Source: Xanthomonas campestris pv. badrii
GTDB taxonomy: Bacteria; Pseudomonadota; Gammaproteobacteria; Xanthomonadales; Xanthomonadaceae
Direction: 5' to 3'
DNA: 64,000 bases
NCBI RefSeq assembly: GCF_012848175.1
Contig: NZ_CP051651.1
Coordinates: 4,533,501-4,597,500 of the forward strand
Positions 57,036 through 64,000 of the stretch are shown piece by piece. The first letter of the stretch is position 1, and each line of letters opens with the position of its first letter. The translations under genes were made by a program, and so were the position numbers. Below the pieces are notes generated by a model. The model was not told the DNA's origin. It did not search any database and saw nothing but the letters and a program-made list of their open reading frames with translations.

Positions 57036-58244
57036 TTGATCATCCATCCCAAAGTGCGCGGCTTCATCTGCACCACCACGCATCCGCTCGGTTGCGAGCG
57101 CAATGTGCTCGAACAGATCGCCGCCACCCGCGCGCGCGGCGTGCGTACCGACGGCCCGAAGAAGGTGCTGGTGATCGGCGCATCCAGCGGCTACGGCCTG
57201 GCCTCGCGCATCACGGCCGCGTTCGGCTTCGGCGCCGACACGCTGGGCGTGTTCTTCGAAAAACCCGGTAGCCCCAGCAAGGCCGGCACCGCCGGCTGGT
57301 ACAACTCGGCCGCCTTCGACAAGCATGCCAAGGCCGCGGGCCTGTACAGCAAGTCGATCAATGGCGATGCGTTTTCGGATGCGGCGCGCGAGAAGGTGAT
57401 CGAGCTGATCAAGACCGAGATGGGCGGCCAGGTGGACCTGGTGGTGTATTCGCTGGCCTCGCCGGTGCGCAAGCTGCCGGGCACCGGTGAAGTGAAGCGC
57501 TCGGCGCTCAAGCCGATCGGCAACACCTATACCGCCACCGCCATCGACACCAACAAGGACACCATCATCCAGGCCTCGATCGAGCCGGCCAGCGCGCAGG
57601 AGATCGAAGACACCATCACCGTGATGGGCGGGCAGGATTGGGAACTGTGGATCGACGCGCTGGACGGCGCCGGCGTGCTTGCCGATGGCGCGCGCAGCGT
57701 TGCGTTCAGCTATATCGGCACCGAAATCACCTGGCCGATCTACTGGCATGGCGCGCTCGGCAAGGCCAAGGTGGACCTGGACCACACCGCGCAGCGCTTG
57801 AACGCGCGTCTGGCCGCCCGCGGCGGCAGCGCCAACGTGGCGGTACTCAAGTCGGTGGTCACCCAGGCCAGCGCGGCCATCCCGGTGATGCCGCTGTACA
57901 TCTCCATGGTCTACAAGATCATGAAGGAAAAGGGCTTGCACGAAGGCACCATCGACCAGTTGGACCGCCTGTTCCGCGAGCGCCTGTACCGTGAAGACGG
58001 CCAGCCGGCCGAGCTGGACGACGAAAATCGCCTGCGCCTGGACGACTGGGAACTGCGCGACGACGTGCAGGATGCCTGCAAGGCGCTGTGGCCGCAGGTC
58101 ACTACCGAGAACCTGTTCCAGCTCACCGACTACGCCGGCTACAAGCACGAGTTCCTCAAGCTGTTCGGCTTCGAGCGCAGCGATGTGGATTACGACGCCG
58201 ATGTGGATCCGGACGTGAGGTTCGATTGCATCGAGTTGGGGTGA
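57036..58244 (+). CDS. fabV: Trans-2-enoyl-CoA/enoyl-ACP reductase FabV
   Basis: This 402-residue enzyme is of the FabV family, which reduces the enoyl-ACP double bond in the last step of fatty-acid elongation. It starts [20 protein letters not shown] and has the NADH-binding loop [29 protein letters not shown], and the family motif Tyr-X8-Lys (Tyr236, Lys245 in [10 protein letters not shown]). FabV confers natural triclosan resistance in several bacteria. The start is TTG at 57036, fixed by the AGGAG 5 bases upstream and by family length. The strong terminator at 58316 and a heptad tract follow. Confidence 0.95.
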   Translation: MIIHPKVRGFICTTTHPLGCERNVLEQIAATRARGVRTDGPKKVLVIGASSGYGLASRITAAFGFGADTLGVFFEKPGSPSKAGTAGWYNSAAFDKHAKAAGLYSKSINGDAFSDAAREKVIELIKTEMGGQVDLVVYSLASPVRKLPGTGEVKRSALKPIGNTYTATAIDTNKDTIIQASIEPASAQEIEDTITVMGGQDWELWIDALDGAGVLADGARSVAFSYIGTEITWPIYWHGALGKAKVDLDHTAQRLNARLAARGGSANVAVLKSVVTQASAAIPVMPLYISMVYKIMKEKGLHEGTIDQLDRLFRERLYREDGQPAELDDENRLRLDDWELRDDVQDACKALWPQVTTENLFQLTDYAGYKHEFLKLFGFERSDVDYDADVDPDVRFDCIELG

Positions 58245-58262
58245 ATCGGGAATCGGGAATCG
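58243..58262. repeat. Heptad repeat tract overlapping the fabV stop
   Basis: Copies of GGGAATC start inside the fabV stop codon (TGAATCGGGAATC...). This is the tightest case of the family: the repeat begins on the last two bases of the gene. Confidence 0.8.
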
Positions 58263-58315
58263 CAAGAGCGTGGTGCCCTGATTCTTTGAACTTCCGTGCG
58301 CATGGCGCGGCGGAC

Positions 58316-58345
58316 AACAGCCGGCAGTGATGTCGGCTGTTTTTT
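58316..58345 (+). terminator. Rho-independent terminator of fabV
   Basis: Arms AACAGCCG and CGGCTGTT with a loop of 10 bases are followed by a T-run. It is 72 bases past the fabV stop and has the form of a classical intrinsic terminator. Confidence 0.88.
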
Positions 58346-58513
58346 ATGGGGGCGGGCAGTGGTGGTTGGCTCCGTGGCGCGATGCGTTATCGACGCGCGC
58401 TGATGCGACGCGCTGCTGCAGTGGTTGCGTTGCGGCGTCCGGAGAGTTGATCGACGAGTCCTGTAACGCCGTCATTTGGTCAAAGCGACGGCTGGCGCAA
58501 CGTCGAGCGGCCG

Positions 58514-58579
58514 TCCCCTCATCCGCCCTTCGGGCACCTTCTCCCCATAAAGGGGGACAATGTCCCGACGGGAGAAGGG
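58514..58579. repeat. REP-like dispersed element, copy C
   Basis: The core CATCCGCCCTTCGGGCACCTTC (shared with copies A and B; listed as CATCCGCCCTTCGGG plus CACCTTC) is followed by TCCCCATAAAGGGGGACAATG and CGACGGGAGAAGG, so the inverted partner is further away than in copies A and B. Confidence 0.8.
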
Positions 58580-58697
58580 TCGGTCCCGGTGTCCCCGCAA
58601 TCTCAAGCGCGGCACGCCGACAGTGTGGGCGCGAACCACGCCGCCGCAACGCCGCCGCTCCCAATCCCTAGCGACAACTCCCTAATCCCGGTGCCCA

Positions 58698-58985
58698 ATG
58701 GACAAACTGATCGCCCATCTCGTCCTGGCCGTTCTAGTCAGCATCGTCTGCGCCGTGCTGACGCGCTTTATCCGCGTGCATGGTGCGCTGAAAGCCATCG
58801 CCAATCTTGTGCTCACCACCGCGGTGGTGTGCGCTGTGGTGATGCAGGACGGCACGGCGCCGCCCTGGCAGGACGCCCTGCTGATTGCGGTGTTTTTCAG
58901 CATCCCGGCCTCGGTGTGCGTGGTCACACTCAGCGCGGCGATCAAGTGGATCACCGGACGCCGCCGGACCCGCAGCCCCGTCTGA
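58698..58985 (+). CDS. Small hypothetical membrane protein
   Basis: This is a 95-residue protein with three hydrophobic segments (IAHLVLAVLVSIVCAVL, AIANLVLTTAVVCAVVM, LLIAVFFSIPASVCVVTLS) and a basic C-terminus (GRRRTRS). The ATG at 58698 has only a weak ribosome site. I recognise no family. It stands alone between repeats. Confidence 0.55.
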   Translation: MDKLIAHLVLAVLVSIVCAVLTRFIRVHGALKAIANLVLTTAVVCAVVMQDGTAPPWQDALLIAVFFSIPASVCVVTLSAAIKWITGRRRTRSPV

Positions 58986-59194
58986 AGCGGCTGCGCACCC
59001 GCGCAACACCGCAGCACTGCCGTGCAACTACCCCGGCCCGACTCGGGGCCGCAGCGCGATCACAACGCCTCGGCACCCCTAATCTGAGGCCAGCAGCTCC
59101 CACGCAACAACGGCCATAAACAAGCGCACACTCGAACAAATCGCTCCATGTGCGCCGCCACACAAACCATCAGAACCCAGAAGACCGCTTTTAC

Positions 59195-59237
59195 GATTCC
59201 CGATTCCCGATTCCCGATTCCCGATTCCCCAATCCCG
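59195..59237. repeat. Heptad repeat tract, about five copies
   Basis: Five plus-strand copies of GATTCCC plus a degenerate sixth, i.e. GGGAATC on the minus strand, lie 6 bases past the kdgK stop. Confidence 0.88.
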
Positions 59238-59242
59238 GCTCC

Positions 59243-60265
59243 TCACCGCCTCACATCAAACCGCGCATCCCCCACACAGGCCTGCACATCGGCCACCGAC
59301 AGCGGATTGAAGTCGCCGGGAATCGAGTGCTTCAAACAGCCAGCGGCCAGGCCAAAGCGCACCGTGTCCTCCAGCGACCAACCCTCGATCAGGCCGTGCA
59401 GCACGCCGGCCGCAAACGCGTCGCCACCGCCGATACGGTCGATGATCGGGGTGAGCTCCTCGCTGGGCGCACGCGCCACCGCGCCGTCGCGCGGGACCAG
59501 CATTGCGCCTAGACTGTGGTGGTCCACGTTGTGCGCCACGCGCTGCGTGCAGGCCATCAACTGCAGCTGCCCGAATGCGGCAAACGCCTGCTGCGCGGCC
59601 GCTTCCACCCGCGCTTCCAGCGTGTCCTGCGCAAACTCGCCGCCCAGCACCACGCCGATGTCGCGGTAATCGGCAAACACCACATCGGCGCAGTCGAACA
59701 GCTGATGCAGGATGCCGCGCGCATCGCCTTGCCAACGCTGCCACAGCTTGGGCCGGTAGTTGCCGTCGAACGACACCTTGACCCCGGCTGCACGCGCCGC
59801 GCGGGCGGCGGCCAGGGTGGCCTGCGCCACGTCGGCGCCCAGCGCCGGGCTCACCCCGGACAGGTGCAGCCAGTGCACGCCCTCAAGCAGGGCCGGCCAG
59901 TCATAGGCATCGGCAGGCGCCAGCGCAAACGCCGAGTCGGCGCGGTCGTAGACCACTTCGCTGGGGCGGTGGATCGCGCCGGTGGTCAAAAAGTACAAAC
60001 CCATTCGGCCATCCACCCGCCGCACATGGCGGGTATCGACATCATGGCGGCGCAGTTCGCCCAGCACCGCCGCACCCAGCGGGTTGTCGGCCACCGTGCT
60101 CACCATGGCCACCTCGTGGCCAAAGTGCGCCAGCGACACGCCAACGTTGGCTTCTGCACCACCGCAGTGCACGTCCAGTTGCGGCTGCTGCAGCAGCAGG
60201 CCATGGCCGGGCGCCCCCAGGCGCAACAACAACTCTCCAAAACACAGGATGCGGGCTCGACTCAT
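59243..60265 (-). CDS. kdgK: 2-keto-3-deoxygluconate kinase (PfkB family)
   Basis: This is a 340-residue PfkB sugar kinase. It opens RILCFGELLLRLGAP, has the substrate-binding pattern LDVHCGGAEANVGVSLAHFG and the ATP-site signature DRIGGGDAFAAGVLHGLIEG with the catalytic Asp. It is similar to 2-keto-3-deoxygluconate kinases, which feed pectin and Entner-Doudoroff breakdown by making 2-keto-3-deoxy-6-phosphogluconate. Specificity within PfkB is inferred from context. The ATG at 60265 is the obvious start. It diverges from the TonB receptor gene at 60550, and two matching palindromes (60324, 60479) sit between them. Confidence 0.85.
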   Translation of the reverse strand: MSRARILCFGELLLRLGAPGHGLLLQQPQLDVHCGGAEANVGVSLAHFGHEVAMVSTVADNPLGAAVLGELRRHDVDTRHVRRVDGRMGLYFLTTGAIHRPSEVVYDRADSAFALAPADAYDWPALLEGVHWLHLSGVSPALGADVAQATLAAARAARAAGVKVSFDGNYRPKLWQRWQGDARGILHQLFDCADVVFADYRDIGVVLGGEFAQDTLEARVEAAAQQAFAAFGQLQLMACTQRVAHNVDHHSLGAMLVPRDGAVARAPSEELTPIIDRIGGGDAFAAGVLHGLIEGWSLEDTVRFGLAAGCLKHSIPGDFNPLSVADVQACVGDARFDVRR

Positions 60266-60323
60266 GCGGCAGTACCTCGGCTGTGTGGTGCGTCACGGGG
60301 TGGGGGAACCGCGGCGCGTTACG

Positions 60324-60340
60324 ATGACCATCGGTGTCAT
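60324..60340. promoter_or_regulatory. LacI-type operator upstream of kdgK
   Basis: ATGACCATCGGTGTCAT is an imperfect palindrome (TGAC-N7-GTCA) that nearly repeats the site at 60479 and resembles the TGACACCGGTGTCA-type sites of LacI-family regulators. It is 58 bases upstream of the kdgK start. Confidence 0.6.
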
Positions 60341-60478
60341 TCTAGCCCTCCCCGGAGACGGTCGGACAGACCCAGGATGCGACGCGGCGTGACGGCTTGC
60401 GCCCCATTTAGGCGAAATCCTGACGCATTTCTGCTGCGCTGCAAGATGTTGAACGACGATTCAGCTGGTAACGTCGTT

Positions 60479-60495
60479 TTGACCAGCGGTGTCAT
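60479..60495. promoter_or_regulatory. LacI-type operator upstream of the TonB receptor
   Basis: TTGACCAGCGGTGTCAT matches the kdgK-side site in 15 of 17 positions (TGACCANCGGTGTCAT). It lies 54 bases before the receptor ATG, so one regulator could control both genes. Confidence 0.6.
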
Positions 60496-60549
60496 TGCCG
60501 CTCACAACCAGACATTCATGTTGTTCATGGACCCTTGGGAGGGGAGGAC

Positions 60550-63330
60550 ATGCAATTTCGGACCACCGACCGGAAGACACCGGTTACCTTGCTGGCATTG
60601 TCGATCGGCCTGGCGCTGAGCGGCCACGTCGCTGCACAAGAAACCACCCAAGCGCCTGCAGAACCGGCCGTCGACCTGGACACCGTCACGGTGACCGGCT
60701 ACCGCGCCAGCGTTGAGAAGGCCCTGGACATCAAGCGCGGCGAAGCCGGCGTGGTCGATGCGATTGTCGCCGAGGACATCGGCAAGTTCCCCGACCTCAA
60801 CCTGGCCGAGTCGCTGCAGCGCATTCCCGGCGTGGTGATCACCCGTGAGGCCGGCGAAGGCCGCGCCATCTCGGTGCGTGGCCTGGGCCCGGAGTTCACC
60901 CGCGTGCGCATCAACGGCATGGAAGCGCTCACCACCGTGGGCGCCGGCGACCAGAGCGGCGGCACCAACCGCGGCCGCGGCTTCGATTTCAACGTGTTCG
61001 CCTCGGACCTGTTCTCGCAGCTGATCGCGCGCAAGACCGCCTCGGCCGACGTGGAAGAAGGCTCGCTGGGTGCCACCGTCGACCTGCGTACCGCACGTCC
61101 GTTCGACTACAACGGCTTCACCTTCGCCGCCAGCGGCCAGGCGGCCTATAACGCGATGGCCGAAAAGGCCAACCCGCGCGTGGCCGGCCTGATCGCCAAC
61201 ACCTGGGCCGACAACACCTTCGGCGCCTTGCTGTCGGTGGCCTACACCGAGCGCGAAGTGCTGGAAGAAGGCGCCAACACCGGCCGCTGGGCCAACGGCA
61301 CCAGCAACGGCGGCTTCAATGCGGCCTCGCCGTTCGCCGCCGCGCGCTCGGCCGATGTCTACCACCCGCGTTTTCCGCGCTACACCCAGCAGATCCACGA
61401 CCAGCAGCGCCTGGGCGTGACCGGCGCGCTGCAATGGAAGCCCTCCGACCGCACCACGCTGTCGCTGGACATGCTGTATTCCAAGATCGACGCCAAGCGC
61501 GACGAGCACTACATCGAAGCGATCTCCTTCAGCCGCAACCGCGACGGGCTCACCCCGCGCCGTGCGGTGCGCGACGGCAAGCCGGGCACCATCGTGCGCA
61601 ACGGCGAGATCCGCAACAACGCGCTGGTCTACGGCGAATTCGACAATGTCGACATCCGCACCGAAAACCGCCACGACGAGTGGAACACCGAGTTCAAGCA
61701 GATCAGCTTCGACATGGAGCATCGCTTCAACGATGCCTTCAGCGTCAATGCCCGGGTCGGTACCTCGCGCTCGGCGCACGAGAACCCCATCCAGACCACC
61801 ATCATCATGGACAAGTACGACGTCGACGGGTACAGCTACGACTACCGCGGCAACAACCGCGCGCCGGTGCTGAACTACGGTATCGACCCGACCAATCCCA
61901 ACGGGTGGGAGCTGGCCGAAATCCGTCTGCGTCCGCAGTCGGTGGACAACGACTTCGACACCGGCCAGATCGACTTCAACTGGAACATCAGCCCCGGCTT
62001 CCGCCTCAAGGGCGGCGTGCTGGCTAAGAACTACACCTTCAGCACCGTCGAACTGCGTCGCGCCAACGAACTGGCCGTGCCCACCTTCGCCAACGGCACC
62101 ACCATCGTGCCGGCAGACCTGACCGAGCAGGCCGGGCTCAAAGGCATCAACGGCAGCCCCAGCGCGTGGGTGGTGCCCAACCTGGATGCGGTGGCCGACC
62201 AGTTCGGCATCTACAGCAACAGCGGCACCTTTGCCGTCGCCCCGCGCGTCAACAACAGCCGCAGCGTCGAAGAAAAGGACCGCGGCGTGTGGTTGATGGG
62301 CGAGTTCTCCACCGACCTGGGATCCATCCCGCTGTCGGGTAACTTCGGCGTGCGTTATGTGCGCACCGAGCAGGAGTCCACCGGCTATGCGTTGATCAAC
62401 AACGCACCGGCGCTGACCACCGTCGGCCGCAAATACAACAACACGCTGCCCTCGTTCAACCTGGTGGCCGAGCTGGCGCCGGACCTGCTGCTGCGCCTGG
62501 GCGCAGCCAAGGTCATGAGCCGTCCCGGCCTGGGCAGCCTCACCCCGGGCGTCACCGTGGCCGTGGCCGGCGGTTCGCGCACCGTGGCTGGCGGCAACCC
62601 GGATCTGGACCCGATCGAAGCCACCAACGTCGACCTCGGCCTGGAGTGGTACTTCAACGAAGGCGCCATGCTCGGCGTCGGCGTGTTCTACAAGGACATC
62701 GAAAGCTTCATCCAGACCGCGCGCGAAGTGCGCCCGTACTCCACCAGCGGCCTGCCGGCCGAATTGCTGGCCGGCACCGGTGCCACCGTCAATGACGACT
62801 TCGCCTTCAGCATTCCGCTCAATACTCCGGGCGGCGAATTGAAGGGCGTGGAAGCCAACTACACCCAGCCCTTCACCTTCCTGCCGGGCAAGTGGGCCAA
62901 CCTGGGCGTGCAGCTCAACTACACCTGGGTCGATTCGCAGATCCAGTACCTGGCCAGCAGCGGCGCGCCGGTGATGAAGAACGACCTGCTCGGGCTGTCG
63001 CGCTCGTCGTGGAATGCCACGCTGTTTTACGAAGGCGAGTCCTTCGCAGGGCGCGTGTCGGCCACCAACCGCGACGACTACCTGACCCAGGCACCGGGTG
63101 CGGAAGCCGGCTTCAACGTCGATGGCGTGCACGGCATGACCGGCACCACCATGATCGACGCCTCGCTGCGCTACAAGATCAGCAAGCAGCTGGAGCTGAG
63201 CTTGGAAGGCATCAACCTCACCAACGAAGCCTCCGACGAATGGGTGTCGTCGCCGCGTACCGGCCAGTTGCCGCTGCAGTACGGCGAAACCGGTCGCCAG
63301 TTCCTGCTGGGTGCCCGCTACAAGTTCTAA
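60550..63330 (+). CDS. TonB-dependent receptor, probable carbohydrate transporter
   Basis: This is a 926-residue outer-membrane receptor. The signal peptide region (TLLALSIGLALSGHVAAQE) is followed by a plug domain with DIGKFPDLNLAESLQRIPGVVITRE and GRAISVRGLGPEFTRVRINGMEAL, then a beta-barrel that ends in LLGARYKF with the C-terminal Phe used in assembly. This class of large receptors with this plug is common in xanthomonads and Caulobacter for plant-derived sugars. The ATG at 60550 has GGAGG upstream. Its operator (60479) and the divergent kdgK suggest uptake of a uronate or pectin product; this is inference. Confidence 0.92.
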   Translation: MQFRTTDRKTPVTLLALSIGLALSGHVAAQETTQAPAEPAVDLDTVTVTGYRASVEKALDIKRGEAGVVDAIVAEDIGKFPDLNLAESLQRIPGVVITREAGEGRAISVRGLGPEFTRVRINGMEALTTVGAGDQSGGTNRGRGFDFNVFASDLFSQLIARKTASADVEEGSLGATVDLRTARPFDYNGFTFAASGQAAYNAMAEKANPRVAGLIANTWADNTFGALLSVAYTEREVLEEGANTGRWANGTSNGGFNAASPFAAARSADVYHPRFPRYTQQIHDQQRLGVTGALQWKPSDRTTLSLDMLYSKIDAKRDEHYIEAISFSRNRDGLTPRRAVRDGKPGTIVRNGEIRNNALVYGEFDNVDIRTENRHDEWNTEFKQISFDMEHRFNDAFSVNARVGTSRSAHENPIQTTIIMDKYDVDGYSYDYRGNNRAPVLNYGIDPTNPNGWELAEIRLRPQSVDNDFDTGQIDFNWNISPGFRLKGGVLAKNYTFSTVELRRANELAVPTFANGTTIVPADLTEQAGLKGINGSPSAWVVPNLDAVADQFGIYSNSGTFAVAPRVNNSRSVEEKDRGVWLMGEFSTDLGSIPLSGNFGVRYVRTEQESTGYALINNAPALTTVGRKYNNTLPSFNLVAELAPDLLLRLGAAKVMSRPGLGSLTPGVTVAVAGGSRTVAGGNPDLDPIEATNVDLGLEWYFNEGAMLGVGVFYKDIESFIQTAREVRPYSTSGLPAELLAGTGATVNDDFAFSIPLNTPGGELKGVEANYTQPFTFLPGKWANLGVQLNYTWVDSQIQYLASSGAPVMKNDLLGLSRSSWNATLFYEGESFAGRVSATNRDDYLTQAPGAEAGFNVDGVHGMTGTTMIDASLRYKISKQLELSLEGINLTNEASDEWVSSPRTGQLPLQYGETGRQFLLGARYKF

Positions 63331-63568
63331 GTGTTGCCCGCCTGCTGCGCATGTGCGCAGCGGGCCCCATTCCAACGCCTGATCGCATTGCCGCCTGCGC
63401 CGGAGTTCCGTGCGCGTGCAACGCGGTGGGCGTGATTCAAGCCGCAGACACCGCATCGCGCCACACAACGTCGCGCCGCACGGTGGCGGTGATGTGACGA
63501 GTCGACGCCCGTGGCCCGTGGGGAGGCTGCACGCGTCTTTGCAGCCGCGCCATTGGAGTGAGTGCATC

Positions 63569-64000
63569 ATGCAAGTCCGTTCGCGTCGTTCCGCCTCACT
63601 GGCGGCCGCTCGCCTGCCCACCGCGCGTCTGTCGGTGGCCATCGTCCTGGCACTGCATGCGGCCAGCGCCGTTGCGCAGACCGCCCCGGCCACGCCAGCC
63701 ACCGATCCGGTGGATCTGGACCGCGTACAGGTCAAGGCCACCTACCGCGAAAGCCTGCAGCAATCGCTGGATGCCAAGCGTTACAGCGTGGAGCAGGTGG
63801 ATGCCATCTATGCCGAAGACATCGGCAAGTTTCCCGATCTGAACCTGGCCGAATCGATGCAGCGCATCGCCGGTGTGTCCATCGACCGCGAAGGCGGCGA
63901 GGGCAAGCAGATCTCCGTGCGCGGTTTGGGCTCGGACTTCACCCGCGTGCGTATCAACGGGCTGGAGGCGTTGGCCACCACCGGCAGTGGCGGCGACGGC
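63569..64000 (+). CDS. TonB-dependent receptor, N-terminal part, runs off window
   Basis: The first 144 residues are in the window. The signal peptide is SVAIVLALHAASAVAQT, and the plug region (IYAEDIGKFPDLNLAESMQRIAGVSIDREGG, RGLGSDFTRVRINGLEAL) closely resembles the receptor 239 bases upstream. The ATG at 63569 lies after GGAGTGAGTGCATC. It is a paralogue of the previous gene, possibly a tandem pair for related sugars. Confidence 0.9.
   Translation, partial: MQVRSRRSASLAAARLPTARLSVAIVLALHAASAVAQTAPATPATDPVDLDRVQVKATYRESLQQSLDAKRYSVEQVDAIYAEDIGKFPDLNLAESMQRIAGVSIDREGGEGKQISVRGLGSDFTRVRINGLEALATTGSGGDG

Larger units (their letters stand above)
58245..58697. other. Intergenic region after fabV
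   Basis: No gene is seen in these 453 bases. They hold the fabV terminator and one copy of the REP-like element. Confidence 0.6.

Noticed and set aside
63331..63400. Hairpin after the TonB receptor as an intrinsic terminator
   Set aside because: The arms near CTGCGCATGTGCGCAG pair well but no T-run follows, so it is not a clear intrinsic terminator.
60502..63741. A 1079-codon open frame on the minus strand opposite the TonB receptor
   Set aside because: High-GC genes often leave the opposite strand open. The frame has no family similarity, and the plus strand has the receptor motifs.

Overview
The window is a stretch of a Xanthomonas-type (Xanthomonadaceae, Gammaproteobacteria) chromosome. 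It has about 65% GC with codon use to match, several large TonB-dependent receptors, a TTG-start fabV enoyl-ACP reductase, a 2-keto-3-deoxygluconate kinase next to receptors, and REP-like and heptad intergenic repeats. I see no transposase, integrase, phage genes, rRNA, tRNA or CRISPR array. This is core and flexible chromosome with many small signs of gene decay rather than a mobile island.

Layout. 1-14.4 kb: mostly single-gene units. They are the end of a hybrid histidine kinase, an HDOD protein, a protealysin-like M4 protease with its emfourin inhibitor, a nonsense-interrupted NAD(P)-binding protein, a NUDIX hydrolase, a deleted M48 protease, an AI-2E family permease, a host-attachment protein, a thioredoxin, a ProP-like transporter, and SRPBCC, EcsC and DUF938 proteins. 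14.5-28.1 kb: one long minus-strand cluster. It holds two Tat-exported TldD-like metallopeptidases, a PmbA/TldE-like protein, a Tat-type DUF4159 protein, a MoxR AAA+ ATPase, a DUF58 protein, a BatA-like membrane protein and two large membrane proteins, one with a His/Asp-rich stretch. Most junctions are ATGA or GTGA overlaps. It is the best candidate here for an uncharacterised multi-gene system. 28.3-33.1 kb: a frameshifted DUF2164 gene, a pair of GYF_2-domain membrane proteins (one with a ClpP-like domain, one with an RDD domain), and small membrane or lipoproteins.

33.4-49.7 kb: metabolic and repair genes. They are fructose-1,6-bisphosphatase, an aromatic/aspartate aminotransferase, a TonB receptor, an aldehyde dehydrogenase-alcohol dehydrogenase-DUF779 operon with a possible sigma-54 promoter, the Ku-LigD end-joining pair, L-lactate dehydrogenase LldD, a class C beta-lactamase-like hydrolase, a remnant of a carotenoid oxygenase, and an isoprenylcysteine methyltransferase-like protein. 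50-58.3 kb: a DesK/DesR-like two-component pair, a 1114-residue winged-helix/STAND NTPase/TPR membrane regulator with a small partner gene, and fabV. 59-64 kb: kdgK diverges from a TonB receptor, with two matching LacI-type palindromes in the shared upstream region. A second, related receptor runs off the window end.

Repeats. Five tracts of the heptad GGGAATC (or a close variant) sit directly downstream of stop codons. Three copies of a REP-like element share one core sequence followed by an inverted repeat. Two large REP-type inverted repeats are present. A structured repeat occurs twice in inverted orientation between the two tldD paralogues, and its stem sequences covary.
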